Part shown: in pieces, positions 42,242-52,059 of the stretch
Position numbering within the stretch: the stretch's first letter is position 1
Layout of the letters: every line of letters starts with the position of its first letter
NCBI RefSeq assembly: GCF_016595465.1
Contig: NZ_JAENIK010000004.1
Span: 62,001-126,000, forward strand
Direction: 5' to 3'
Origin: Luteolibacter yonseiensis
GTDB taxonomy: Bacteria > Verrucomicrobiota > Verrucomicrobiia > Verrucomicrobiales > Akkermansiaceae
DNA: 64,000 nt
Translations under genes and position numbers: made by a program
The notes under the pieces: model-generated
Told to the model about the DNA's origin: nothing
Seen by the model: the letters and a program-made list of their open reading frames with translations, nothing else
Database searches by the model: none

Positions 42242-42320
42242 ACCGAGGAGGGACCTCCGCTCCGTGCCTGCCCGAACCGAAATCCAGGTCCCGTTCCGCT
42301 TGGTCTAAAAAAGCGTATCC

Positions 42321-44666
42321 ATGAAAATTCTCCAGGTATTCAACCAATACCGTTTCCGCGGTGGCGAGGAAGCGTGGGTGGACGGGATTCCCGATCTTCT
42401 TGCGTCGTCCGCAACAGTCGACGAATTGCGTTTCCGCACGGACGACTGGATCGAGGGTGCGGGTCCGTCCCCCCTGAAGCAGGTTTTTTTGATGGCGGAC
42501 AACCCTGACTCAAGGGCACAGCTCCGGGCCCATGCCCGGCGGTTCGCTCCCGATGTCCTTCTTTTCCACAATGTCATCCCCGTAGGCTCGTTCGGGCTTT
42601 ATCAGGAGGCCCGGGGACTTGGCATTCCGGTCATGCAATACACACATAACTTCCGGCCTTTCAGTCCGGGGGGGACATTGTGGACCGGCACGAAAGTCAA
42701 CGATGCGGCGCTGCACGGAAATCCGCTGCCGGAGATCATAAGCGGGGCGTGGCAGGACTCCCGGCTCAAGACCGCCGTTCTCTCCCTCCATCTCAAGCTG
42801 GCGATTTCCCGGGGCCTGCTGGATTGCGTGGACCGGTGGATAGCCCCGTCACGCTTCATGAAGGACAAATTCATGGAGGCCGGGATCCCGGCGGGAAAGA
42901 TCGAGCTGTTGCGACATTGCTGGGACGCGGGGCAGGAACCGCTCGTTGGAAACGAAAAGCCATATTATCTGTATCTCGGACGACTGGTCTCTGAGAAGGG
43001 GGTGCTCAACCTGGTGGAGGCATGGGAGATACTTGAAGACAAACTCGGCCCCCGCTGCCCCGGCCTGGTGATCGCCGGGACCGGTCCGGAGGAGCGGCAT
43101 CTTTTGGAACGGGCCGGACGGTTGAAGAATGTGAGATGTGTGGGCTTCGTCGGCGGGACGGAAAAACAGGATCTTCTGAACCGCTGCCGGGCGCTTCTGG
43201 TCCCATCCATCTGGTGGGAGCCTCTCGGACTGACGGCCTACGAGGCCTATGCCGCCGGAAGACCGGTGATCGGAGCGCGTTCCGGCGCATTGACCGAAAC
43301 CATCGCTGATGGAGTCACGGGCTGGTCACACTCACCCGGTGACCCCGCCGACCTCGCACGGGTCATCATTGCCGCCGAGGACGCCGGAGCCGCAGTCCGT
43401 GCGGCACGCGGCCAAGCCGGACGGCAATGGCTCAAGGAGCAGGCCGGTCCGGGCGAATGGAGGGACCATTTCCTACGGATCTGTGAAGAGATCGTAGCGG
43501 AAACCGACGGCCGTCGTCATGAGGCATCCCCAGGGCACGCCGTCCGTCCCAAGGACAAACTCACGGTCACGACCTATCTGGCCGACCAGAACCCGGGGCA
43601 TGACCGGAGTTTCGGCATTTCCAGAATGTCGCAGGTCGTATTGGAGGCATTACAGAAAAATGACGAACTCGATATAACGACCATCGCCTCGCGAACTTCC
43701 CAGCAGGCTCCCGAAAACGTGAATTCCATCCGTATCCTGCCGTGGGGAACCCGCAAAAAGTGGGTGAGATTGCTGACCGACCACTTCCATCCGCTTTTCA
43801 ACCGGATCCGGACGGAACCGGATATCTATTACTATCCGAAAGGCTATCTCCCGCTCCTGAGTCCGTTCTGCAGTCCGTCCGTCGTGACAATCCACGATAC
43901 CATCATCCAATATGACAAGGACCGTTATCCCGAATGGCGGAGACCGTGGGAATATCGGTACTGGACCATCATGCTCAAGCATACCCTGAAGAGCGCTGAC
44001 TGCATCCTGACGGTTTCCGAATCGTCGAAAACCCAGATCAGCGAGTTCATGAAACGCCACCAGATCCCGGCCAAGGAGATTTCGGTGACCTACGAGCCCT
44101 GCCTGTATGAGGAGGTTCCGCAGCCGCTTTCACCCGCCAAAGGCAACTATGTCATCCATCTGGCATCCTGCGAACCACACAAGCGGACGGCCCAGCTCAT
44201 CCGTTGGTGGAAGGAAGCGGAATCGCAGGGAATGGAACTGCCCATGCTGCATCTGATAGGTCCTCTTCCACCGGAAGCCTCACACCTGCTGGATGACTCC
44301 CGCACCATCATCAAACGGCCCTTCCTTGAGGATGACGCGCTGCAAGCCGCGTATCTGGGGGCGCGGGCCCTCATATTGCCTTCGGAGATCGAAGGCTTCG
44401 GCCTGCCTGCGCTGGAGGCCTACTATCTCGGAACCCCGGTTTGTTTCGTGTCCGGAACATCGGTGGAGGAGATCCTCGGAGTGACCACCCACAAGGGAGC
44501 GTTCAGCCTGGACAGCCGGGCATCACTCTTCACGGCGCTCGACGAGGTCATGTCCATGACGGCGGATGAAATCCGGGACTGCGGATTGAAGCTGAGAAAA
44601 GCCTACGCGACGGATGCGGTGGTGGAGAAGATGGTCACGGCCTTCCGCAGGTACCGGACTTCATGA
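42321..44666 (+). CDS. Two-domain glycosyltransferase, GT4-GT4 fusion
   Basis: 781 aa with two complete GT-B modules. Module 1 (about 1-390): MKILQVFNQYRFRGGEEAWVDGI, DVLLFHNVIPVGSFGLYQEA, GIPVMQYTHNFRPFSPGG, YYLYLGRLVSEKGVLNLVEAWE, CLGLVIAGTGPE-like region, PSIWWEPLGLTAYEAYAAGRPVIGA. Module 2 (about 410-780): LTVTTYLADQNPGHDRSFGISRMSQ, SVVTIHDTIIQYD, DCILTVSESSKTQISEFM, YVIHLASCEPHKRTAQLIRWW, LILPSEIEGFGLPALEAYYLGTPVCF. Such fusions add two sugars in succession. There is no stop or restart between modules, so it is a genuine fusion. Confidence 0.92.
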   Translation: MKILQVFNQYRFRGGEEAWVDGIPDLLASSATVDELRFRTDDWIEGAGPSPLKQVFLMADNPDSRAQLRAHARRFAPDVLLFHNVIPVGSFGLYQEARGLGIPVMQYTHNFRPFSPGGTLWTGTKVNDAALHGNPLPEIISGAWQDSRLKTAVLSLHLKLAISRGLLDCVDRWIAPSRFMKDKFMEAGIPAGKIELLRHCWDAGQEPLVGNEKPYYLYLGRLVSEKGVLNLVEAWEILEDKLGPRCPGLVIAGTGPEERHLLERAGRLKNVRCVGFVGGTEKQDLLNRCRALLVPSIWWEPLGLTAYEAYAAGRPVIGARSGALTETIADGVTGWSHSPGDPADLARVIIAAEDAGAAVRAARGQAGRQWLKEQAGPGEWRDHFLRICEEIVAETDGRRHEASPGHAVRPKDKLTVTTYLADQNPGHDRSFGISRMSQVVLEALQKNDELDITTIASRTSQQAPENVNSIRILPWGTRKKWVRLLTDHFHPLFNRIRTEPDIYYYPKGYLPLLSPFCSPSVVTIHDTIIQYDKDRYPEWRRPWEYRYWTIMLKHTLKSADCILTVSESSKTQISEFMKRHQIPAKEISVTYEPCLYEEVPQPLSPAKGNYVIHLASCEPHKRTAQLIRWWKEAESQGMELPMLHLIGPLPPEASHLLDDSRTIIKRPFLEDDALQAAYLGARALILPSEIEGFGLPALEAYYLGTPVCFVSGTSVEEILGVTTHKGAFSLDSRASLFTALDEVMSMTADEIRDCGLKLRKAYATDAVVEKMVTAFRRYRTS

Positions 44667-44705
44667 TGCCTGTCCCCCGATTTTCACCAAGACCACGCAG
44701 ATTCC

Positions 44706-45569
44706 ATGGTTCGCATCGTCATGCTCGGCCGTTTGGGCAACAACCTGTTCCAGTATGCCATGGGACGGGTTCTGGCGGACAGGCACGGCGTCCCGCTGGT
44801 AATGGACGGGTCCTGGTTCAACCGGGAAGGATGGGATCAGGTGAAATGCATCAAGCGGCTGCCCGGCTTGAGAGAAGGAAAGGCGCAGGTGGTCCGGCGT
44901 TGTTCATTGGGAGCGAGACTCCTCCTGAAAGCAACCGGCAGACATTACTGGGAGTATCGCGGAGTTCCCGTTCTACGGGAAAGCGAAAGCGACCAATCAT
45001 TCGACCCCCGGTTCCTGCAAGCGCCCGCGGACTGCATGCTCTTCGGCTATTTCCAAACGCCGCTTTATTTTGAAAGCATCGAAGCCAGCCTGCGGCAGGA
45101 GCTTTCCACCCACGACCTCGGTCTGGAGGACGGACACGAGCGTCTGGCCGAACAACTCCGCGCTCCCGGCTCGGTGGCGATCCATGTCCGGCGGACCGAT
45201 TATACCGGCAACCCCAATCTCGACATCTGCGACCCCGGCTACTACGCGAAAGCGATGGAACACATGCGTTCCGGCATGGAAAGCCCGCGTTTCCATGTCT
45301 TCTCCGACGAACCGTCCTGGTGCCGCCGACATTTCACCTCATCCGACACCACGGTGATCGAACCCGATCCGTCCTCGTCACCGCTGACCTATCTTCACCT
45401 GATGTCGCTGGCCGGAAACCACATCATCGCCAACAGCAGTTATTCATGGTGGGCCGCGTGGCTTGGCAAGAAGAGCGGCCAACAGGTGCTGATGCCTCCG
45501 GTCTGGTTTGAAAAAACCCTCGCACCCATCGGAGAAAAGCAAGCGGCCGGATGGAAACCGGTCGGGTGA
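44706..45569 (+). CDS. Alpha-1,2-fucosyltransferase-like glycosyltransferase (GT11)
   Basis: 287 aa. GRLGNNLFQYAMGRVLA (residues 8-24), CMLFGYFQTPLYFESIE, VAIHVRRTDYTGNP (HxRRxDY near residue 160, GDP-fucose site), PRFHVFSDEPSWCRRHF and HLMSLAGNHIIANSSYSWWAAWLG are the four GT11 signatures. It would use GDP-L-fucose made by gmd and fcl at 6311-8388, linking the two halves of the window. Alternative: a GT11 of other linkage specificity. Confidence 0.92.
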   Translation: MVRIVMLGRLGNNLFQYAMGRVLADRHGVPLVMDGSWFNREGWDQVKCIKRLPGLREGKAQVVRRCSLGARLLLKATGRHYWEYRGVPVLRESESDQSFDPRFLQAPADCMLFGYFQTPLYFESIEASLRQELSTHDLGLEDGHERLAEQLRAPGSVAIHVRRTDYTGNPNLDICDPGYYAKAMEHMRSGMESPRFHVFSDEPSWCRRHFTSSDTTVIEPDPSSSPLTYLHLMSLAGNHIIANSSYSWWAAWLGKKSGQQVLMPPVWFEKTLAPIGEKQAAGWKPVG

Positions 45570-45607
45570 CACGGTCACGATTCCCGGCTGAAGCATCAAT
45601 CCATTTC

Positions 45608-46780
45608 ATGAACGACACCCCATTGGTCACCATTGTCATGCCATGCCTCAACGAGGAGGAGACCTTGGCGACATGCATCAGGAAAGCGCTGCAGGGCATT
45701 GATGCCGCCGGTATCCGGGGAGAAGTCCTCATCGCCGACAATGGCAGCTCCGATAGGTCGCCTGAGATCGCCCTGGAGGAAGGCGCGCGCATCATTTCCG
45801 TCTCCAGAAAAGGATATGGCAGCGCTCTGCGCGCGGGGATCGAAGCCGCGGGCGGTAAATGGATCCTGATGGGAGATGCGGATGACAGTTACGATTTTTC
45901 CAACATCACCCCGTTCATCGAGAAGCTCAAGGAGGGCGACGACCTCGTCATGGGATGTCGCATGCCCCGTGGAGGAGGCAGGATCGCGAAGGGGGCGATG
46001 CCGTGGAAACACCGGTGGATCGGCAATCCCGTGCTGACCTTCATCGGCCGGCTCTTCTTCAAATGCCCCGCCAACGACTTCCATTGCGGATTGAGAGCCT
46101 TCACCCGCGAAGGCTACCGCGTGATGAACCTCCAGACGATCGGAATGGAGTTCGCCTCGGAAATGGTGATCAAGGCGACCCTGGCCGGACTGAAGATCTC
46201 GGAGGTGCCCATCACGCTCCACCCGGACGGAAGATCCAGGGCACCCCACCTGCGGAGCTGGCGGGACGGATGGCGCCACCTGAGGTTCATGCTGCTGTTC
46301 AGTCCGCGCTGGCTTTTCCTCATGCCCGGCATCGGCATCACCGGAGTGGGTTCCGTCGGACTTGGCACCCTCGCATTCGGACAGATGATCTTTGGCAAGG
46401 CCGTGCTCGACGTCGGCACGATGATGGTGTGCTCCATGTTCCTGCTCGTGGGAACCCAACTGCTCTGGCTGGCGGTCTTCACCCGGGAATTCGCCGTCTC
46501 GCAAGGATTCCTACCTCCCAACAGGAGACTCCGCAGGGTCCTTGACGCCATCTCGCTCGAATGGGGGCTGGTCCTGGGAATCCTGATGGGATCCGGCGGC
46601 ATGCTGCTGCTCGGACTGGCCTTTCTCGAGTGGCAGCACGCCGGGTTCCAAGGACTCTCCTACAGCGCGAACATGCGGCGCATCATCCCGGCATCCACCC
46701 TGATTATACTTGGCATCCAATTCCTGTTCGGCAGTTTTTCGCTCGGTGTTCTCGGACTGAAAACCGAGCGGCGCGACTGA
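45608..46780 (+). CDS. Family 2 glycosyltransferase with C-terminal membrane segments (DPM1/GtrB-like)
   Basis: 390 aa. The catalytic part (1-230) has VTIVMPCLNEEETLATCI, EVLIADNGSSDRSPEIA, KGYGSALRAGIEAAGGKWILMGDADDSYDF (DADDSY), MGCRMPRGGGRI, NDFHCGLRAFTREGY and MEFASEMVIKATLAGLKI; then about four hydrophobic segments. This is the polyprenyl-phosphate glycosyltransferase pattern (undecaprenyl-P-hexose synthase), probably working with the YfhO-like GT-C-type protein encoded next. ATG 45608 chosen; the upstream frame overlaps the fucosyltransferase. Confidence 0.9.
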   Translation: MNDTPLVTIVMPCLNEEETLATCIRKALQGIDAAGIRGEVLIADNGSSDRSPEIALEEGARIISVSRKGYGSALRAGIEAAGGKWILMGDADDSYDFSNITPFIEKLKEGDDLVMGCRMPRGGGRIAKGAMPWKHRWIGNPVLTFIGRLFFKCPANDFHCGLRAFTREGYRVMNLQTIGMEFASEMVIKATLAGLKISEVPITLHPDGRSRAPHLRSWRDGWRHLRFMLLFSPRWLFLMPGIGITGVGSVGLGTLAFGQMIFGKAVLDVGTMMVCSMFLLVGTQLLWLAVFTREFAVSQGFLPPNRRLRRVLDAISLEWGLVLGILMGSGGMLLLGLAFLEWQHAGFQGLSYSANMRRIIPASTLIILGIQFLFGSFSLGVLGLKTERRD

Positions 46781-46804
46781 CGCTTTCCCCTCATCCACTT
46801 CTTC

Positions 46805-49171
46805 ATGACGCTTTCAAACAAATCAACCGCAGGTGGACTCCTCGCATGCGCGATCATCGTGCTGGCCTGGTTCTCTCCTTGGTTGATCGGAGGACTCAAC
46901 CTCGCCCCCCAGGACATCACCAACGAAATGATGCGCCCCTGGCGGCCGGAAAACGCGGACCCGGTCGTGAAAAACCACTTCGTTTCGGATGGGGCGGACC
47001 AATCCATCGTTTACCGGATATTCGCGCAGGACAGCTACCGCAGGGAGGGATGGGTAGGCTGGAGCACCATGACCTATGGAGGAACGGCCCAGTATGCCAA
47101 CACGATGGGCCTTTATTACGACTGGACGATGCAACTGCATCGTTTCATGAGATTCTGGGAGGCATGGAATCTCGGACTGCTGGGACAGGTGCTGGTCGCG
47201 ATGACCGGCATGTTCCTCTTCCTGCGCGGAAGGGATATCAGCCTGCCATGGGTCTGTTGCGGAGCCCTCGCCTATGCGGCGAATTCCCAGTTCGTGGTAT
47301 GGGTCTACCATCGCTGGGCGCTGGGATCGTTCTGCTGGATACCGTGGGCTTTGTGGGCGGTGGATGCCTACGGAAAAGGCAGAAGGTGGACCTGGGCACT
47401 GGTTCCGATCTTCATCGGACTGGCTTTCCTGGGCGGCAACCTCCAATACGCGATATTCTCCTGCATCACCATCGTCGCCATCTGGGTGGAGGAATCATGG
47501 CGGCTTGTCTCAACCCGATTCAGAAAAGTCCCTGACTCCGAACTCGTCAAATCCTTGCTCAAGCTTCTCGGCCGATATGCCGCATGGGGCTGCCTCGCGC
47601 TGGGACTCGCCGCGATGATGTTCCTGCCGTGCGTGGATGCGTTCTTCAAGAGCGACAGTCTCAAGCTGCACATCGGCATGTATGGCAGGGCGGCGGGCAT
47701 CTATCCCGTGGGGGCGCTTCAGCCTCTTTTCAACCTGGCTGCCTATCCCTTCCAGATCTTCCCATCGGTTCTCGGGAGATGCGACTCGATCGACATTCTC
47801 AAGGGATTCAAGAGTGAGCTGTTTTTCGTCGCCTATTTCGGTTCCCTGCCGGTGTTGATCGCATTCCTCGCCTTCTGGCGCAGGCAGACACCGGTGCTGG
47901 CACGGGTGCTCATCTGGACGGGGCTGCTGCTGCCGCTGACCCCGCTGGTCCGGGTTCTCTACCAGCGCTTGTTCCTGCTTTTCATTCTGGGCGGCATTCT
48001 GGCGTTCGCCCATTTCATGGAAACCGCGAGCCGTGAGACGAAGTTGAAACTCTTCAAGATCACTTCCGCCGTGGCGGGACTCGGCATCGCTGTCTGGACG
48101 GCGGCCAGCCTGGTCCTGTTCTTCAAACCGGGGATCACCGATCCGCTACGGACGAAAATCCTCGCCATCGGAGGCGGGAGTTCGTTCGGCTATTTCTCCG
48201 GCTGGATGGCGAGAAGGACTGACAATCTCATTCATGATTTTTCGATCTGGAGTCCGCAACAGATGTTGCCACTGCTGCTGCTCGTCGCCGCGCTGATGTG
48301 TTTCAGACTGCACGCTTCCCTGCGGGAGAACCACCGCAGGGTGGGAAGCTGGCTGCTGGTGTGCTGCGTGGTCGCCGAGGTCGGCTTGTTCGGATCCCGA
48401 TGGATCGTCTGGACCGATCCCCAGCGGCATCCCCTCTTCCCCGACACCGCCGATTCCCTGGTATTGCAGGAATCGGTCGGCCACAGCGGCAGGGTCACCA
48501 CCCTGATGCATCCCACGGGACACATGGCCTGCACGCCGTTCATCCCGAACACGCTTTCACCGTACGGAGTGGGGTCGATCACGGGTTATGACACCATCGT
48601 CCCGGATGGCATGCTTCTTCCCAACGAAAGTTCTGGCGATGCGGAAAAACAAGGACGGGCCGGAGTTTCCCATTTGATCACCTGGCCGGGCAATCCTGAC
48701 GTCCCGAGAGAGTGGAACAAGATATGGAGCAGCCCGTCCATGGATCTCTATGACAATCCCCTCAAGGTGGCCAGGAACACCGGGTTCAAAAACACCGGCG
48801 ACAAGGACGCGTTTTTCTCCGGAAACAGGCCGCCGATGATCCGGATCCAGGAAACCACCGGCGGGGAGAACCACCGCCTGCTGGAGGTCCCCGCCGGAGT
48901 GAGCTGGATCCGGACCGCGGAAAACGAAGATGACGGCTGGGAATACAAAGCCCGGTCGGCAACGGAATGGCAGCCCGTGCTGCGGGCCCCGGACGCCAGC
49001 ATGCTTTTTCCGAATCCTTCTCCGGACGAGGCGGACGTCATCGAAATGCGTTACAATCCACCCCTGCGCCGCGCCGGCTTCATCACCTCCGCTTCGACGG
49101 CCGCGCTTGTTCTCTGCATCGGTGCCTGGGTGGCCATCTCCGGCAGGAAGCGGACCTCCTCCCAGGCATGA
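46805..49171 (+). CDS. YfhO-like large membrane protein (GT-C superfamily)
   Basis: 788 aa with about twelve to fourteen hydrophobic segments up to about residue 510 and a C-terminal periplasmic domain. Seen: LLACAIIVLAWFSPWLIGGLNLAPQDITNEMMRPW (N-terminal loop with D/N/E residues), YGGTAQYANTMGLYYDW, FFKSDSLKLHIGMYGRAAGIYPVGALQPLFN and, in the C-terminal part, PYGVGSITGYDTIVPDG. YfhO proteins glycosylate teichoic or other glycans using undecaprenyl-P-sugars in Bacillus and Listeria. The preceding GT2 could supply such a donor. Overlaps the next gene by ATGA. Confidence 0.75.
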   Translation: MTLSNKSTAGGLLACAIIVLAWFSPWLIGGLNLAPQDITNEMMRPWRPENADPVVKNHFVSDGADQSIVYRIFAQDSYRREGWVGWSTMTYGGTAQYANTMGLYYDWTMQLHRFMRFWEAWNLGLLGQVLVAMTGMFLFLRGRDISLPWVCCGALAYAANSQFVVWVYHRWALGSFCWIPWALWAVDAYGKGRRWTWALVPIFIGLAFLGGNLQYAIFSCITIVAIWVEESWRLVSTRFRKVPDSELVKSLLKLLGRYAAWGCLALGLAAMMFLPCVDAFFKSDSLKLHIGMYGRAAGIYPVGALQPLFNLAAYPFQIFPSVLGRCDSIDILKGFKSELFFVAYFGSLPVLIAFLAFWRRQTPVLARVLIWTGLLLPLTPLVRVLYQRLFLLFILGGILAFAHFMETASRETKLKLFKITSAVAGLGIAVWTAASLVLFFKPGITDPLRTKILAIGGGSSFGYFSGWMARRTDNLIHDFSIWSPQQMLPLLLLVAALMCFRLHASLRENHRRVGSWLLVCCVVAEVGLFGSRWIVWTDPQRHPLFPDTADSLVLQESVGHSGRVTTLMHPTGHMACTPFIPNTLSPYGVGSITGYDTIVPDGMLLPNESSGDAEKQGRAGVSHLITWPGNPDVPREWNKIWSSPSMDLYDNPLKVARNTGFKNTGDKDAFFSGNRPPMIRIQETTGGENHRLLEVPAGVSWIRTAENEDDGWEYKARSATEWQPVLRAPDASMLFPNPSPDEADVIEMRYNPPLRRAGFITSASTAALVLCIGAWVAISGRKRTSSQA

Positions 49172-50079
49172 ACGCACCAATCTCTTCCACCGTGCCGAAG
49201 CGCCGGATCTGGCACCGTGTTCACGACCGCATCTGGCGTGAGTATGGGAACCTCGCCTCCCTCCCTTCCGGCATCCACGCTCCGGATGGCGGCCCGGACG
49301 ACAGAACCAGCATTTCCGAAAACACCCCCTGGGTCACGACATGCCAGGCATTCGCGGACGGCATGATCGACAGCCGCAACTTCCGACGGAACTCGGCCAT
49401 CCGCGACATCGTGGAGACCGTCGGGCCGGTTGAAGGCCGGTTCTATGCCAAGCGGGTTCGTGAGTGGGGCGCTCGCTGGCTGGACGATCCGGGAGTCAAA
49501 CAACTCGACTCCTGGGGAGATCCCATCCGCTGGCCCGGCTTTTTGCTCGGCACGCCCCAGGCCTTCAGCCCCACGACACTGCGCTATCTCTCGACAGCAC
49601 TTTGGCTCGGGAGGAACGGTTATCTCTCGCCCGGATCGAATGTCACCGAAATCGGGGTCGGGTTCGGAGGACTGGCGGCGATGAACGCGCTCGTTTCCAA
49701 GACAACCACCACCTTGGCCGACCTGCCCCAAGTGGAGAGCGCGGCTGTCAGGATGCTCGCGGAAAACAACCTCACGGGCTGCGCCCGCCCCAGCGGGGAG
49801 GAAAACAAAGACACCATCGATCTGGTGATCTCCAACTACGCATTCACCGAACTGAGCTCTGCGATCCAGGACGACTACCTCCACCGGTATCTGAAACACG
49901 CCACCCGGGGTGTGATCGTCAGCAACTCATCCGTATTCGCGAAGTCCATCCAAGGACGGACCGACGCGCAACTCGTGGCCTGGCTGCGCGACGCGGGGCT
50001 TGATGCCAGACTCGACCCCACCAACGAGATCCTCGGACCGGGCGACCATTTGAATGGTGTCACGCTGATCCATTGGTAA
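49168..50079 (+). CDS. Putative sugar O-methyltransferase
   Basis: 303 aa. Rossmann motif NVTEIGVGFGGLAAMNALVS, TLADLPQVESAAVRMLAEN, DLVISNYAFTELSSAIQDDYLHRYLKHATRGVIVSNSS, and an N-terminal helical part with DSWGDPIRWPGFLLGTPQAFSPTTLRYLSTALWL. This matches the 'putative sugar O-methyltransferase' group found in polysaccharide clusters. ATGA overlap with the YfhO-like gene; followed after 20 bp by another methyltransferase. Substrate unknown. Confidence 0.75.
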   Translation: MNAPISSTVPKRRIWHRVHDRIWREYGNLASLPSGIHAPDGGPDDRTSISENTPWVTTCQAFADGMIDSRNFRRNSAIRDIVETVGPVEGRFYAKRVREWGARWLDDPGVKQLDSWGDPIRWPGFLLGTPQAFSPTTLRYLSTALWLGRNGYLSPGSNVTEIGVGFGGLAAMNALVSKTTTTLADLPQVESAAVRMLAENNLTGCARPSGEENKDTIDLVISNYAFTELSSAIQDDYLHRYLKHATRGVIVSNSSVFAKSIQGRTDAQLVAWLRDAGLDARLDPTNEILGPGDHLNGVTLIHW

Positions 50080-50099
50080 AATCACTTTCTTCTTCCACC

Positions 50100-50846
50100 A
50101 TGCCCCTCCAGCTCACCCATCCGACATCCGCGCCCCACCCGAAGGCGCAGTCCATGCTGCCTGCGATAGGAGGCTTCCCCACCTCGGATCTACCGCTTTT
50201 CCTCGCGGGCTACAGCGAACTCTGCCGCGTCGACCTCAGCGGAAAACGGGCTTTGGAAATCTGCGGCGGTTTTGGAAAACTCGCAGCCGGGCTGGCGGAA
50301 GCCTACCCGCAGGCGGAGGTGACCGGCCTTGATTTATACGCCGCATCCGGTCCCGAAATCGAGGAGCGCATGCAGCGGCTGCCGGGATTGTCCTACGTGG
50401 CGGGCGATGCCTTCGACCTCTCGGGATATGGAGACGAATCACTCGATCTGGTCTGGGGACAGGCCGCTCTCCATCACCTCGCCCACAACGCGACAGGCCT
50501 GGCGGCAAGCGTGCGTCGTGTGTTGAAACCCGGAGGACGCCTGGTCTTCATTTTCGAACCGATGGGACACAACCTGCCGGTCGCGGCCATCCGGGCGGTG
50601 CGCATGGCCAAGCATGAACTCGAAGATGAGAGCAATCTGTATCTTTCACAATTCGAGCGGATGGCCGCGGGCTTCTCATCCTGCGAGGTCCAGATGTTCA
50701 ACCTCCTCGGCTACCCGATGAAGGCGGTTTCGGATCGCTTCGAATGGTTGTCCAAAACGGTCCAATCCATGGATGCCCTTCTCTTCCGCCGTTTTCCCAA
50801 GCTTCTCCGCTACGGAGCGAACTGTAATGTGATCTTCACGAAGTAG
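50100..50846 (+). CDS. Class I SAM-dependent methyltransferase (Methyltransf_11 type)
   Basis: 248 aa. KRALEICGGFGKLAAGLAEAYP (motif I with a less usual CGGFG), VTGLDLYAASG, SYVAGDAFDLSGYGDESLDLVWGQAALHHLAHN and VRRVLKPGGRLVFIFEPMGHN. It may methylate a sugar or a lipid intermediate. ATG 50100 preferred; a TTG at 50073 would overlap the previous gene. Substrate unknown. Confidence 0.8.
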   Translation: MPLQLTHPTSAPHPKAQSMLPAIGGFPTSDLPLFLAGYSELCRVDLSGKRALEICGGFGKLAAGLAEAYPQAEVTGLDLYAASGPEIEERMQRLPGLSYVAGDAFDLSGYGDESLDLVWGQAALHHLAHNATGLAASVRRVLKPGGRLVFIFEPMGHNLPVAAIRAVRMAKHELEDESNLYLSQFERMAAGFSSCEVQMFNLLGYPMKAVSDRFEWLSKTVQSMDALLFRRFPKLLRYGANCNVIFTK

Positions 50847-50865
50847 GGTGAGCCTTCCATCACAC

Positions 50866-52053
50866 ATGCGCTGGTTCACCTGCACTCCTGTTGAATTCGG
50901 AGGTGGTCCGGATTTTTTCGCCCGTGACAGCGGGCTCATGTGCCGGGGGCTCCAGTCGGTCGGCTGCGATGCGAGAGCCGTAATGCCTGGAACCCGCCGG
51001 CCGGAGGACGAGGCGGACCTGATCCGGACGGAATTCCCCAACCTCGAGTCTCCCGCCTGGTGGCGGAGCCATGAACTGGACGGTGTCGTCCTCTATGCGT
51101 GGGGCAGCCCGCGTTTCCGGAAGGTGGCTGCGGCGATCCGCCAAGCGGGAGTCTATCTGGTGTTGAATCAGGACAACGGCGGACTCATCAGCCCGCTGGC
51201 CGGCCTGCGCGGCTGGCTCCATGAACAGTGGATCTTGTCAGGAGTCCGTTATCAACCCGTCGGAGCTTTCACTTTCCTCAAAAGGGTCCTGAAAGGGATC
51301 ACGGTGGGAATGCTGGTGACGGATCCCGGGCGGGCCGCCCACCTGAAGCAGGGAGATGTCATCGCGTGCGTGTCGCCCGAAGCGGCACGCCACTACAAGA
51401 GATTGTGCCGGATCTATGGGGGGCCGGCTCTGGCGCGCCGTGTCAGGGTGATTCCCCACCCTGTCGAGCCGCTCTTTCATTATGATGGCTCCCCGCGAAA
51501 GGTCCGGCAGATCGTGTGTGTCGGCCGATGGCCGGATCGCCTGCAGAAGCGTCCGGAACTCATGATGGCAGTTTTCGATCACCTGCTCGCGGAAGATTCC
51601 CTTGTGAACGTCCAGATCATCGGGTTTCCAACTCCGCGACTGATGGCCTGGCTGACCGGACTCCCTCCCGGAATGCGAAGCCGTGTCAGGCTGCGAGGAC
51701 CGTTGGACCGGTCCGAACTTTCGGCAGTCCTGCGGGAATCGATGGTTTTTTACAGTCCGTCCGCTTTCGAAAGCTTCGGCATCGCCGCCGGCGAGGCCTT
51801 GTGCTCCGGGTGTTCGGTCGTCTCCGGGCGGTCACCGTCCATGTCCAGCTTCGGGTGGTTCGTTTCCGAGGCATCCGGCACGCAGGCGGACACGGATGAT
51901 GTCCGCGGCCACGCCGCCGCCCTCATGACGGAACTGGGACATTGGGACTCGGGCGGCCGCGACACGGTCGGGATCTCCAAAACATGGGCAACAGCATTGC
52001 ACGCCGGCAATGTGGCCGCCAAGGTGCTCGAACTGCCGGACACCGTGCCGTAA
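50866..52053 (+). CDS. Family 4 glycosyltransferase
   Basis: 395 aa. WFTCTPVEFGGGPDFFARDSGLM (N-terminal loop), VIACVSPEAARHYKRL, RVIPHPVEPLFHY, QIVCVGRWPDRLQKRPELMMAVF (start of the donor domain), VRLRGPLDRSELSAVLRE, and VFYSPSAFESFGIAAGEALCSGCSVVSG (E-x7-E donor site). ATG 50866 chosen over GTG 50848, which differs by six residues. Substrate unknown. Confidence 0.88.
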   Translation: MRWFTCTPVEFGGGPDFFARDSGLMCRGLQSVGCDARAVMPGTRRPEDEADLIRTEFPNLESPAWWRSHELDGVVLYAWGSPRFRKVAAAIRQAGVYLVLNQDNGGLISPLAGLRGWLHEQWILSGVRYQPVGAFTFLKRVLKGITVGMLVTDPGRAAHLKQGDVIACVSPEAARHYKRLCRIYGGPALARRVRVIPHPVEPLFHYDGSPRKVRQIVCVGRWPDRLQKRPELMMAVFDHLLAEDSLVNVQIIGFPTPRLMAWLTGLPPGMRSRVRLRGPLDRSELSAVLRESMVFYSPSAFESFGIAAGEALCSGCSVVSGRSPSMSSFGWFVSEASGTQADTDDVRGHAAALMTELGHWDSGGRDTVGISKTWATALHAGNVAAKVLELPDTVP

Positions 52054-52059
52054 CCCCAC

